Assembly (NCBI GenBank): GCA_013414665.1
Contig: CP058703.1
Location: forward strand, 809,184-816,210
Direction of reading: 5' to 3'
Length of the DNA: 7,027 bases
DNA from: Cyclobacteriaceae bacterium
Lineage (GTDB): Bacteria > Bacteroidota > Bacteroidia > Cytophagales > Cyclobacteriaceae
Positions 1 to 5,569 of this stretch are shown piece by piece. Position 1 is the first letter of the stretch; the number at the start of each line of letters is the position of its first letter. Under the pieces are notes generated by a model, which was not told the origin of the DNA, did not search any database, and saw only the letters and a program-made list of their open reading frames with translations. The position numbers were made by a program, and so were the translations under genes.

Positions 1-209
1 AAATTCCATTATAATGTAATTTCGGTGTAAATATACAGAATATTACACAAAATTTTCAAGCAAATTATATTATAATGTGATTTACACCCCCTTACTTCCC
101 TCCATTTTTTCCGAAGCGATTCGCCTTTTAATTCCACCCTGTGCGCGTTGTGTACGATTCGATCAAGCACGGCATCAGTAACGGTTTGTTCACCGATTAC
201 ATCATGCCC
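1..209 (-). mobile_element. Partial IS21-family element, istB end
   Basis: The tail of an istB gene is followed on the minus strand by AT-rich DNA holding two direct repeats of the form TATAATGTRATTT (about 10-24 and 71-84). IS21-family ends characteristically carry several internal copies of their terminal sequence, so this arrangement fits an IS end lying at or just outside base 1. IstB homology stops abruptly near 209, next to a GTTGGTC/GACCAAC hairpin, so the rest of the element is missing. I cannot see the other inverted repeat or a target duplication. Confidence 0.55.
9..209 (-). pseudogene. istB: IstB-like ATP-binding protein, C-terminal fragment
   Basis: Read on the minus strand from 209, the frame gives [20 protein letters not shown] followed by [15 protein letters not shown]. 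This is the typical C-terminus of IstB, the AAA+ helper ATPase of IS21-family transposition. The Walker A and B regions that make up most of the roughly 250-residue protein are absent. The family normally ends shortly after the LRKK motif. Here the frame runs on through about 25 unrelated residues of IS-end DNA to a TAA at 9-11, so the natural stop may also be altered. The upstream break is sharp: the residue before HDV is Gly where IstB usually has Trp. It is a remnant and not expected to function. Confidence 0.7.
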
Positions 210-218
210 CTTTTGTTT

Positions 219-240
219 TTGTTGGTCGCCTGACCAACAA
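219..240. repeat. GTTGGTC hairpin at the istB breakpoint
   Basis: A perfect 9-bp inverted repeat (TTGTTGGTC, loop GCCT, GACCAACAA). The same core hairpin recurs at 3938-3961, where it works as a terminator, and its right half recurs at about 5506-5523. Here a T-rich tract lies on the wrong side for a terminator, so I call it only a shared repeat. It sits within about 10 bases of the point where IstB homology ends. Confidence 0.6.
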
Positions 241-248
241 TCCTTAAT

Positions 249-453
249 CTAAATCACTTCATAATGACACAGAAAATCAAACTCGTCCCTGCTTTCATAA
301 AACTTGGCGAACCAGTTGCCAATGTGGCTGACAAGGATTTACATGCATACTCAAACATCTGCCTAAAGAACCCATCATGTATCAAGCCCACACTCATAGA
401 GTTCCGCTTCCAAATCTGGTATTTTCGATCTTTCAAACCCACATACAGCTCTT
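249..453 (-). pseudogene. RAYT (REP-associated tyrosine transposase) C-terminal remnant
   Basis: The minus strand encodes ELYVGLKDRKYQIWKRNS and then FFRQMFEY. In a second frame follows MHVNPCQPHWQLV, and in a third AKFYESRDEFDFLCHYEVI ending at TAG (249-251). Together these match the C-terminal half of Y1-type transposases of the RAYT/TnpA_REP kind: the KYQIWKRNS block, the EYxHxNP block and the SSAKFYES...FDFL tail. The frame changes near 340-347, where two bases appear lost. The segment between the HWQLV and AKFYES blocks is also shortened, so this is true decay and not a single base-call slip. The N-terminal half with the HUH residues is absent, and the remnant is cut at 454-461 by a GC-rich palindrome. 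RAYTs mobilise REP hairpins, which makes the neighbouring palindromes noteworthy. A continuous open frame runs through 254-544 on this strand, but its parts beyond 460 are not recognisable. Confidence 0.7.
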
Positions 454-461
454 CCTTCCCA

Positions 462-489
462 GCGGGGTCTCCCGCCTCGGGGACCCCGC
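462..489. repeat. REP-like GC-rich palindrome, copy 1
   Basis: A 28-base hairpin with arms GCGGGGTC and GACCCCGC and an inner CCCG/CGGG stem. It is the inverted orientation of the hairpins at 1724, 3543, 3873 and 5671. Those copies have GCGGAGTC/GACTCCGC arms, so an A-T pair is replaced here by a G-C pair: a compensatory change that keeps the stem. It directly abuts the RAYT remnant. Confidence 0.75.
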
Positions 490-586
490 GTTTATTTGCT
501 TCATACCTTCGTATGTTTGTGATCACTTTAAATTCTTGTTTCACTTAAACACAGGAGTCCCTGCCTTCGCTCTTTCCACCGCTCAC

Positions 587-619
587 GGAGACTCCGCTCA
601 GAAATAAAGCAGAGTCTCC
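587..619. repeat. Variant palindrome with long loop
   Basis: GGAGACTCCGCT and AGCAGAGTCTCC form a 12-position stem with one mismatch around a 9-base loop. The arms are related to those of the REP-like hairpin family. A similar pairing (GGGAGACTC with GAGTCTCCC) can be drawn at about 3559-3588. Both places mark the start of the 190-bp repeat module B. Confidence 0.5.
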
Positions 620-815
620 CGCTTATAAATATCTATTCTTCCGTCTTAGTTAAATCAATGTCTTCATTCAACCGGATTGCGGAACGCGCAAAGACTCTTT
701 AATCGAAAAATGCCTTAATGATAATCAACACGCTTTCAAATTCAATCTTGGTTGCTTGTCCGCAATGACGGTGAATGATGGGATAAGGTAGTTAAGTTGC
801 CGGTGAAGAATATTG
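612..815. repeat. Repeat module B, copy 1
   Basis: This roughly 200-bp non-coding block recurs at 3580-3767 almost intact and at 1486-1617 without its first 75 bases. An inverted pair, ATTGCGGA at 676-683 and TCCGCAAT at 759-766, can close a large stem-loop. The copy ends with GGTGAAGAATATTG, the opening of module A, and then diverges. Together with 548-611 it fills the gene-free stretch before the toxin gene. No credible protein is seen on either strand. Confidence 0.7.
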
Positions 816-845
816 GTTAAGGTGCAATATCACCAGGCCGGGGTA

Positions 846-1145
846 TCAAACTTTCAATTTATCTGGATTTTGGTAAGTATTCCAGAAGGTTAGCAGGTCA
901 ATCGTATCATCATCTACTATCCGGTAATACAAAATAATACGTTCGTGAATCACACACTTATGCACGTTTTCATTCGGTCTGTGCAGCGGGTATATTTTTG
1001 GATTGGTGCGGATGTGCTCAAGCGCTTCTTCAACACGGTCTAGAAAACCATTCAGTACAGGCAGGTCCCATTCCTTTGATAGATAATCAAGATTTTGATT
1101 AAAGGTCTTCTCAGATTCAGATGTCCAGTTTAGGCGAACACTCAT
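846..1145 (-). CDS. RelE/ParE family toxin
   Basis: This 99-residue protein has the usual length and pattern of the RelE/ParE toxin superfamily. It opens with MSVRLNWTSESEKTF, has a helical hairpin (residues about 15-45, with the LDRVEEALEHIRTNP motif), and ends in beta-strands VHKCVIHERIILYYRIVDD and TIDLLTFWNTYQNP. Members are mRNA interferases (RelE type) or gyrase poisons (ParE type); I cannot tell which this is. The ATG is preceded by AAAGG and overlaps the TGA of the upstream antitoxin gene (ATGA) once a probable one-base slip there is repaired, the classic antitoxin-first operon. The reading frame is intact. The pair sits between two copies of repeat module B, so it may have arrived with, or help stabilise, the accessory region. 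Confidence 0.85.
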   Translation of the reverse strand: MSVRLNWTSESEKTFNQNLDYLSKEWDLPVLNGFLDRVEEALEHIRTNPKIYPLHRPNENVHKCVIHERIILYYRIVDDDTIDLLTFWNTYQNPDKLKV

Positions 1146-1356
1146 CCTTTAATACGGGACCGGATTTCGGACATTACTTGTTTATGAGGCCGTACTTCAC
1201 CTTTTTCGATTGCTCCAACGCTTTATCAATGGATGCTTCAAGTGCCTCATCCTTATAGGTATCAGCCTTTATCATGCCGTAAATGAGATTTAATAGACGC
1301 TCGTCAGCATGATTGATGAACTGGTGCAATTCTTCCCTGATCTGCGATGCTCCCAT
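1142..1356 (-). CDS. Antitoxin partner of the RelE/ParE toxin (frame interrupted)
   Basis: The start is the ATG at 1356 (MGASQIREELHQFINHADER), 22 bases below a promoter-like TATCTTTG. As given, the frame ends at 1174 after SKKVKYGLINK. If the A5 run at 1202-1206 had six bases, the protein would continue SKKGEVRPHKQVMSEIRSRIKG and stop at a TGA overlapping the toxin ATG, giving 71 residues. That ending (G.V..H..VM..IR) is typical of antitoxins in this superfamily, so the repaired reading is very likely the true gene. Such antitoxins bind the toxin through the C-terminal part and usually repress their own operon. The N-terminal half is helical and acidic, and I do not recognise a specific DNA-binding fold. 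The open frame extends upstream to 1443, but that extension crosses the likely promoter. Confidence 0.75.
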
Positions 1357-1377
1357 GATGTAATTATTTTGACTTGA

Positions 1378-1385
1378 CAAAGATA
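1378..1385 (-). promoter_or_regulatory. Candidate -7 element of the toxin-antitoxin operon
   Basis: On the minus strand the sequence is TATCTTTG, an exact match to the Bacteroidota -7 consensus TAnnTTTG, ending 21 bases before the antitoxin ATG. No clear TTTG-type -33 element lies 19-21 bases further upstream. The call rests on the -7 match and its position. Confidence 0.4.
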
Positions 1386-1485
1386 CTGATTTTATAGCAA
1401 TCAGGCTGATCGTCCTTCGATCAACAAGGAGTTGCACTAGCACGTGTTTAAGTCAATCAAGTTTCATTTTCAGATTTTATTAACG

Positions 1486-1617
1486 AAAACGGGATTGCGG
1501 AACGCGCAAACTCTTAATCGAAAAATGATCCTAATGATAATCAACAGGCTTTCAAATTCAAGCTTGGTTGCTTGTCCGCAATGACGGTGTATGATGGGAT
1601 AAGGAAGCGAAGTTGCT
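1486..1617. repeat. Repeat module B, copy 2 (5'-truncated)
   Basis: This copy starts at the GGATTGCGGAACGCGCAA part of module B and lacks the preceding 75 or so bases found at 612 and 3580. The ATTGCGGA (1494-1501) and TCCGCAAT (1575-1582) inverted pair is intact. It runs straight into module A copy 1. The open frame on the minus strand across it is not a recognisable protein. Confidence 0.65.
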
Positions 1618-1757
1618 GGTGAAGAATATTGATTATGGCGGGGCAATAACAAGTTCTGACCAACATCAACTGGGGGCTTCTTTTGCGGTTGTGGTTATTT
1701 GCTTAAAGCCCCTGTTGATAAACGCGGAGTCCCCGAGGCGGGAGACTCCGCTGGGAA
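1618..1757. repeat. Repeat module A, copy 1
   Basis: A 140-bp block that occurs four times (also 3437, 3768 and 5569), each time on the downstream (minus-strand) side of a lipoprotein gene or next to another copy. It contains two adjacent stem-loops: an imperfect one pairing ATCAAC and GGGGCTT (1665-1679) with AAGCCCC and GTTGAT (1706-1719), then the GC-rich palindrome at 1724-1751. It ends in CTGGGAA. No coding role is apparent. Confidence 0.75.
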
Positions 1758-2246
1758 AGGGTGAAGTGAGTTGCTGTTAATACTTTACGCCTTTGAAATA
1801 GAAAATGATATTGGCTGAGCCTGTCACACTCTACTTTGTAGTTGGGGAAGTCTTCAAATCCATAAATCTCTCTCTCGTAGTCCCTGCTGCCCTTGCGTAC
1901 TTTGCTCATTGTAAAAATCCACTTTCTCTTTCACATGATACCAAGTACAATATACTATCATCCAAAAGTATACTTGCAAAATAATCCCTTCTGTCATCAC
2001 CAAAACTCTCGATGGCTTTGAACCCATTCCAGTCCTTTTCAAGTCCTTGCACTATTCTACTTCTGATGTCTTTTTTGCAATGAAGTCTAAATCTTTTCGA
2101 TAATAGTTTTTGACATACCTGATACCGCAACTATCCGCAGCACTCTGAACCCCTGATTCCCACTTGTCAATAAATTCAGTGTCATACTTGGTACTGCAAC
2201 TGATCATCAGACTGGCCAAAGCAACTTTCAAAATACCCTTAGTCAT
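1703..2246 (-). pseudogene. Lipoprotein, presumed immunity protein of cassette A (frame broken twice)
   Basis: The start chosen is the ATG at 2246 (MTKGILKVALASLMISCSTK), which gives a lipoprotein signal peptide with LMISC as lipobox. It also overlaps the repaired toxin stop (ATGACTAA), like the overlap in cassette B. An upstream ATG at 2315 is less likely. The frame runs to KDLDFIAKK and shifts at the A6 run (2071-2076). It then continues DIRSRIVQGLEKDWNG and ILYLVSCERESGF, shifts again at the T5 run (1913-1917), and goes on with TMSKVRKGSRDYEREI and YGFEDFPNYKVECD. One extra base in each run restores a single protein. The last part runs into module A; a natural stop near 1785 is plausible. 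I recognise no family. Its place behind a toxin tip suggests immunity, in the periplasm or at the outer membrane. Confidence 0.6.
1724..1751. repeat. REP-like GC-rich palindrome, copy 2
   Basis: A 28-base hairpin: arms GCGGAGTC and GACTCCGC, an inner CCCG/CGGG stem, one bulged A and a 3-base AGG loop. It closes module A copy 1. Confidence 0.75.
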
Positions 2247-2339
2247 TGTATGAAGTTGCTTGATCATCTCTATTAAATTTAACTTTCTTGGAACCAGATT
2301 TTGGCTTATAGTCATTTACATTCACGGATTTTCCTGCTT

Positions 2340-2960
2340 TTATGTTAGCCAAAGCTTACTGAATACTGCTTGTGCAGTTTTTCCACTAAAGCTCGCATAA
2401 GATATTCCACTTTTGGTTACCGTGACCTTGCCTGTGTAAGTGCCTATCCCAGGGATATTAACCCGTCTATTATCATTTGAATAGGTGCGGTTGCTCATGC
2501 CAAATCCATCATAAGATTTTCTTATGCCCAATCCTAAAGAAGACCTAACCTTATTTTCAGAGTCAACAGCACCAAACTCGCCAATCTTAACTGTTCTCTC
2601 TTGATCATATCCGTTCCTGTCCGTCTCAGAAGTTTGATCACTGTCAAGAACAGGACTTTCAGTATCTTCTCCATCCAATTTTTGCTCGCCATGTTTAAGC
2701 TCATGTGCCAATGAAGTTATTCCCGTCCTTATCACTCCATCAGCAGTGCCGTCTGAGTTTGGATCGTAGTGAATGTAAACTGTTTGGACACCACCACTTT
2801 CATTGGTATAATAAAGAGAATTATCCCCTGATGCTCCTTGGTGAATAACTACTCTAATATTATCTGCGCTCCTAAGCTTCTCAAAAACACGGTTCTTCTG
2901 GCGTTTTAACGTACTCGACAAAAGCATTTGCAACACTCTTGTTGTAACCTCCAGATCCAA
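2340..2960 (-). CDS. Rhs tip toxin domain of cassette A, HExxH zinc metallopeptidase type
   Basis: The useful frame begins around 2895 (RVFEKLRSADNIRVVIHQ); the ATG at 2960 lies out of frame inside the core and is not a real start. HELKH (codons at 2705-2691) is an HExxH zinc motif, preceded by a hydrophobic ITSLA stretch. Downstream lie QERTVKIGEFGAVDSENKVR and LGLGIRKSY, where E residues could supply the third zinc ligand. This layout resembles the M91/NleD-like peptidases found as C-terminal toxins of Rhs proteins. The frame stops at 2340 (FSKLWLT), but adding one base to the TTT run at 2351-2353 continues it as LANIKAGKSVNVNDYKPKSG and SKKVKFNRDDQATSYND to a TAA at 2239-2241, just inside the lipoprotein gene. 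The link to the core upstream is also frameshifted (2904-2907). The target protein is unknown. Confidence 0.7.
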   Translation of the reverse strand: MDLEVTTRVLQMLLSSTLKRQKNRVFEKLRSADNIRVVIHQGASGDNSLYYTNESGGVQTVYIHYDPNSDGTADGVIRTGITSLAHELKHGEQKLDGEDTESPVLDSDQTSETDRNGYDQERTVKIGEFGAVDSENKVRSSLGLGIRKSYDGFGMSNRTYSNDNRRVNIPGIGTYTGKVTVTKSGISYASFSGKTAQAVFSKLWLT

Positions 2961-3240
2961 TGACTATAATGTCTTGACCCTTATTGTCAACAAAAATAAT
3001 CGGATTATTGGCAACGAAATTGAAGGGACTGAGCGAATAATATTTGTCAGCTTTATCATCAATTCTATTCCACCTACCAATTTCCGACTGATACATTCTC
3101 CATCCATAATCATCCCATCCTAAATTCAGTTCATCTTGTCTTTCCTTTCCATTGTATAGATACTGATTCGGTGTTGAGTTCTCGCGATTGTACGAGTTAA
3201 ACGTCAAACCAAACGGATAATAATCATCCATCTGTATCAC
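2881..3240 (-). CDS. Rhs repeat-associated core fragment, cassette A
   Basis: This carries the Rhs C-terminal core: [60 protein letters not shown] and VANNPIIFVDNKGQD, followed by the variable region. In intact Rhs proteins this segment closes the shell that encapsulates the C-terminal toxin. Here it is only the end of a core: no YD repeats, signal or delivery domain precede it. The frame begins with GTG at 3240 and no ribosome-binding site is visible, so independent translation is doubtful. It ends prematurely (EYVKTPEEPCF) at 2881. The metallopeptidase domain continues in another frame from about 2900. Removing one base of the A4 run at 2904-2907 gives EYVKRQKNRVFEKLRS; adding one base there and one to the T5 run at 2883-2887 also restores continuity. 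Confidence 0.8.
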   Translation of the reverse strand: MIQMDDYYPFGLTFNSYNRENSTPNQYLYNGKERQDELNLGWDDYGWRMYQSEIGRWNRIDDKADKYYSLSPFNFVANNPIIFVDNKGQDIIVIGSGGYNKSVANAFVEYVKTPEEPCF

Positions 3241-3273
3241 CGGAGTTTTGGTGTGGGTTACTTTAAACTCATC

Positions 3274-3365
3274 AAAAATACTTCCACGGGGGTGGCGTTT
3301 TCGTTGCTCAGGTAAATATACACATAGCCGGGTTGGGTTATGGTAATGGGGCCGCTAAAAATGTG
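3274..3365 (-). pseudogene. Upstream end of core A, out of frame
   Basis: Read on the minus strand this gives [20 protein letters not shown] and ENATPVEV, the beta-sandwich-like lead into the Rhs core. It then shifts at a T5 run (3274-3278) where six bases would join it to [11 protein letters not shown] and the YYPFG core. An in-frame TAG at 3366-3368 precedes it, so core homology starts abruptly here. Cassettes B and C have the same shift at the same place. Confidence 0.7.
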
Positions 3366-3374
3366 CTAGTCGAT

Positions 3375-3430
3375 CAACATCAACTTAAGGTTTAAGCTCG
3401 CTTGTTGGTGAAGAACACCAACAAGGGCAA
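3375..3430. repeat. Repeat module C, copy 1, with perfect hairpin
   Basis: A 56-bp block found again at 5514-5569, each time just upstream (minus sense) of a core fragment. It contains a perfect 9-bp hairpin, TTGTTGGTG, loop AAGAA, CACCAACAA (3402-3424). It joins module A copy 2 directly. Confidence 0.65.
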
Positions 3431-3436
3431 GTTGCC

Positions 3437-3576
3437 GGTGAAGAATATTGATTATGGCGGGGCAATAACAAGTTCTGACCAACATCAACTAGGAGCTTCT
3501 TTTGCGGTTGTGGTTATTTGCTTAAAGCCCCTGTTGATAAACGCGGAGTCCCCGAAACGGGAGACTCCGCTGGGAA
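3437..3576. repeat. Repeat module A, copy 2
   Basis: The same 140-bp unit as at 1618-1757. Its first stem-loop is weakened by substitutions (AGGAGCTT in place of GGGGGCTT), while the terminal palindrome is intact. It is followed at once by module B copy 3 and then another module A. The plus-strand open frame across 3402-3596 is a by-product of the repeat and not a gene. Confidence 0.7.
3543..3570. repeat. REP-like GC-rich palindrome, copy 3
   Basis: Same arms and bulged A as at 1724-1751, with an AAA loop in place of AGG: the change falls only in the loop. Confidence 0.75.
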
Positions 3577-3579
3577 TGA

Positions 3580-3767
3580 GAGTCTCCCGCTTATAAATAT
3601 CTATTCTTCCGTCTTAGTTAAATCAATGTCTTCATTCAACCGGATTGCGGAACGCGCAAGACTCTTAATCGAAAAATAATCCTAATGATAATCAACAGGC
3701 TTTCAAATTCAATCTTGGTTACTTGTCAGCAATGACGGTGAATGATGGGATAAGGAAGCGAAGTGCC
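3580..3767. repeat. Repeat module B, copy 3
   Basis: Nearly identical to 612-815. The right inverted arm is changed to TCAGCAAT, so the large stem is weakened. It lies between two module A copies, giving an A-B-A tandem from 3437 to 3906, so gene-free DNA from 3366 to 3986 is explained by repeats. Confidence 0.7.
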
Positions 3768-3906
3768 GGTGAAGAATATTGATTATGGCGGGGCAATAAC
3801 AAGTTCTGACCAACATCAACTGGGGGCTTCTTTGCGGTTGTGGTTATTTGCTTAAAGCCCCTGTTGATAAACGCGGAGTCCCCGAAACGGGAGACTCCGC
3901 TGGGAA
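3768..3906. repeat. Repeat module A, copy 3
   Basis: The same unit as at 1618, one T shorter in the TTTTGCGG run. It ends in CTGGGAA just beyond the terminator of the cassette B lipoprotein gene. Confidence 0.7.
3873..3900. repeat. REP-like GC-rich palindrome, copy 4
   Basis: Identical in arms and loop (AAA) to the copy at 3543-3570. Confidence 0.75.
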
Positions 3907-3931
3907 GGAGAATTGTTGCATAAACAAAGAT

Positions 3932-3961
3932 AAAAAAGATGTTGGTCAGGCGACCAACATC
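3932..3961 (-). terminator. Intrinsic terminator behind the cassette B lipoprotein gene
   Basis: On the minus strand a perfect 10-bp stem (GATGTTGGTC, loop GCCT, GACCAACATC) is followed directly by TTTTTT. It starts 25 bases after the stop at 3987. This is a textbook rho-independent terminator. Its stem is the GTTGGTC/GACCAAC motif that recurs through the array. Confidence 0.85.
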
Positions 3962-3986
3962 AACTAAAGGGATGTAACTATTGGGT

Positions 3987-4466
3987 TTATATAGGTATCA
4001 ACTCGTAATAATTCATCTTATTTCCAGAAATCTTCCGGTCTGATTTAAAAATAGAATTCTCGGGTGTGATTATCTTGTATTTTGTAGCATCTGAACCTCT
4101 ACCGAAAATAACTTGATCATCAACAACTCCTTCAACATTGGATGAATTATTTTCATAGTAAACCAAGCTATCTCCATTAAGAAAAATCATAGGTCTAGTA
4201 AATTCTACATAATACGGATAGTTAATCCCTAACGCATCATTGATCTCTTCTGGGGATGCAGGAAGATTAAAAACATAAAGCTTATCCCACTTAAAGGTTG
4301 CTATCTCTTTAATTGAAACAAAACATGGCTCACTACATTGACTTATTTTCAGTACAATCTTACTCTCTATTGTATCGGTTTTGCTACACCCAATAAGAAG
4401 CAAACATATCGCAATAGCAATTACTCCACTCCATCTATATTTACGGTAATCAACGCTTAGCCTCAT
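3987..4466 (-). CDS. Lipoprotein, presumed immunity protein of cassette B
   Basis: The start is the ATG at 4466 ([14 protein letters not shown]), chosen because a full AGGAGGT lies six bases upstream and a lipoprotein signal follows: hydrophobic [13 protein letters not shown], with cleavage before Cys27. The frame is also open for 27 lysine-rich residues upstream, but those overlap the toxin tail. The mature protein of about 133 residues has two nearby cysteines (QCSEPC) and ends [18 protein letters not shown] then [12 protein letters not shown] recognise no family. The gene overlaps the end of the toxin tip by 17 bases, so the two are probably translationally coupled, and a strong terminator follows. 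Position and lipoprotein export suggest an immunity protein against the DUF6973-like tip; this is inference. The frame is intact, including a T5 run. Confidence 0.75.
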   Translation of the reverse strand: MRLSVDYRKYRWSGVIAIAICLLLIGCSKTDTIESKIVLKISQCSEPCFVSIKEIATFKWDKLYVFNLPASPEEINDALGINYPYYVEFTRPMIFLNGDSLVYYENNSSNVEGVVDDQVIFGRGSDATKYKIITPENSIFKSDRKISGNKMNYYELIPI

Positions 4467-5379
4467 TTCTTGACCTCCTTTCTTCTTCCTTTTGTTTTTC
4501 CTCTTGTTCTTTTCTTGCTTGCTGTTCTTTAGTAAATCCATTTGCATTAGTTGAAAGTATTCCTGTGAGCGCGGTCATAAACTGGCTGTTCGTAAGCTGT
4601 GTCTTTGTAATAGTAACCGTTCCATCTTCTGAAGTTGTTGCCACATAAAAGCCACTCTTATGAAACTCCTGTAAAACCCCTAGAGCTAAGTCCTTCATTG
4701 AAGCATTTGGATTATCCAAACCAATCTGTTGTCCAATATTATTATTAAGCATATCAGCTACTTGGTCTCCTTGGGCCAAAGCATCTTCACCTGAAAAACT
4801 TCTTTGAGACAAGTCTGCAAAAGGATTATCCTCATGAGCATTACCTACTTGCTTCGCTGTACTTTGTCCAAATTCACTAGTAATACTTGCTTGCCACAAA
4901 CCATGACGAAATGCATTAACATGTGATCCTTCTTTTGCTGCGTTTTCAGGAAGCCCAGTATTTATAGCAAATCTCGCTGAATTGGTCGAAATATTTGTAC
5001 TGTTATGCACAACTGATCCTATCCTCGCTGCAGTAATAGGATTTCTTAATATAAAACCTAATGTCCTGGTATTCATGGAAGCCGCATAATAACCGGCAGG
5101 ATCGCCAGGCCCTTCACCATTAACATCAACAAATCTAATTGGGTTATTAGCAGCATAAACGTAAGGTGATTGCCAATGATACGTTGCTGCTTTAGGATCA
5201 ATAGAATGAAAGCATACACATGCGGGATCATACATTCGCGCCCCATAATCAAGCCATCCAAGGTTTAATTCAGTTTGTTCTTCCTTTCCGTTGTATTTGT
5301 AATCCTGAGGCGTGCTGTTCTCTCTGCTGTATGAGTTAAAGGCGAGACCGAACGAATAATAATCATCCATCTGTATCAC
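4450..5379 (-). CDS. Rhs core fragment with DUF6973-like C-terminal toxin domain, cassette B
   Basis: Residues 5-90 are the Rhs core: [46 protein letters not shown], then [20 protein letters not shown] and [13 protein letters not shown]. The usual GRW/GRF after ARMYDP.. is replaced by CVC (residues 54-56). From about 100 on comes a different domain with [20 protein letters not shown] (152-171), NAHEDNP (180-186) and [11 protein letters not shown] (210-220). This H..RH..W ... HE ... NN.IG pattern is what I remember of DUF6973-type domains in Bacteroidota polymorphic toxins; the activity is unknown to me. Residues 284-309 are a highly charged K/E/R/Q tail that overlaps the lipoprotein gene. GTG at 5379 has no visible ribosome-binding site, so this is likely a silent tip. 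It is the most intact cassette. Confidence 0.8.
   Translation of the reverse strand: MIQMDDYYSFGLAFNSYSRENSTPQDYKYNGKEEQTELNLGWLDYGARMYDPACVCFHSIDPKAATYHWQSPYVYAANNPIRFVDVNGEGPGDPAGYYAASMNTRTLGFILRNPITAARIGSVVHNSTNISTNSARFAINTGLPENAAKEGSHVNAFRHGLWQASITSEFGQSTAKQVGNAHEDNPFADLSQRSFSGEDALAQGDQVADMLNNNIGQQIGLDNPNASMKDLALGVLQEFHKSGFYVATTSEDGTVTITKTQLTNSQFMTALTGILSTNANGFTKEQQARKEQEEKQKEEERRSRNEAKR
4473..4479 (-). promoter_or_regulatory. Consensus ribosome-binding site of the cassette B lipoprotein gene
   Basis: AGGAGGT on the minus strand, six bases before the ATG at 4466, lies inside the coding end of the toxin tip. Such a full Shine-Dalgarno match is unusual in Bacteroidota, which mostly initiate without one. 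It decides the start codon and suggests the immunity gene is translated strongly. Confidence 0.7.
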
Positions 5380-5412
5380 CGGAGATTTGGTGTGGGTTAC
5401 TTTAAACTCGTC

Positions 5413-5504
5413 AAAAATACTTCCACGGGGGTGGTGTTTTCGTTGCTCAGGTAAATATACACATAGCCGGGTTGGGTTATGGTAATGGGGCCGCTAAAAA
5501 TGTT
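5413..5504 (-). pseudogene. Upstream end of core B, out of frame
   Basis: Gives [20 protein letters not shown] and NENTTPVEV, then shifts at a T5 run (5413-5417), exactly as in cassettes A and C. A TGA (5505-5507) precedes it in frame. With one more T the cassette B core would be open from 5504 to 4450, but still without a start codon. Confidence 0.7.
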
Positions 5505-5513
5505 TCAGGCGAC

Positions 5514-5569
5514 CAACATCAACTTAAGGTTTAAGCTCGCTTGTTGGTGAAGAACACCAACAAGGGCAA
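5514..5569. repeat. Repeat module C, copy 2, with perfect hairpin
   Basis: Matches 3375-3430. The hairpin TTGTTGGTG, loop AAGAA, CACCAACAA is at 5541-5563. It is followed by a module A that lacks the first few bases (GTTGCCGGTG). Confidence 0.65.

Noticed and set aside
264..607. Plus-strand open frames opposite the RAYT remnant
   Set aside because: They lie antisense to recognisable transposase blocks and across palindromes, with no protein-like features.
1470..1652. Minus-strand open frame in module B copy 2
   Set aside because: Falls entirely in a non-coding repeat; the frame is broken in the other copies.
3274..3278. Programmed -1 frameshift joining the core segments
   Set aside because: A TTT TTG is not a standard slippery heptamer and I see no clear stimulatory structure. 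Copying of an old shift or a base-call error is simpler.
3402..3596. Plus-strand open frame across modules C and A
   Set aside because: It follows repeat DNA with conserved hairpins, has no recognisable protein pattern, and is not kept open in the other repeat copies.
5073..5261. Second minus-strand frame inside cassette B
   Set aside because: A shadow of the Rhs core in another frame.
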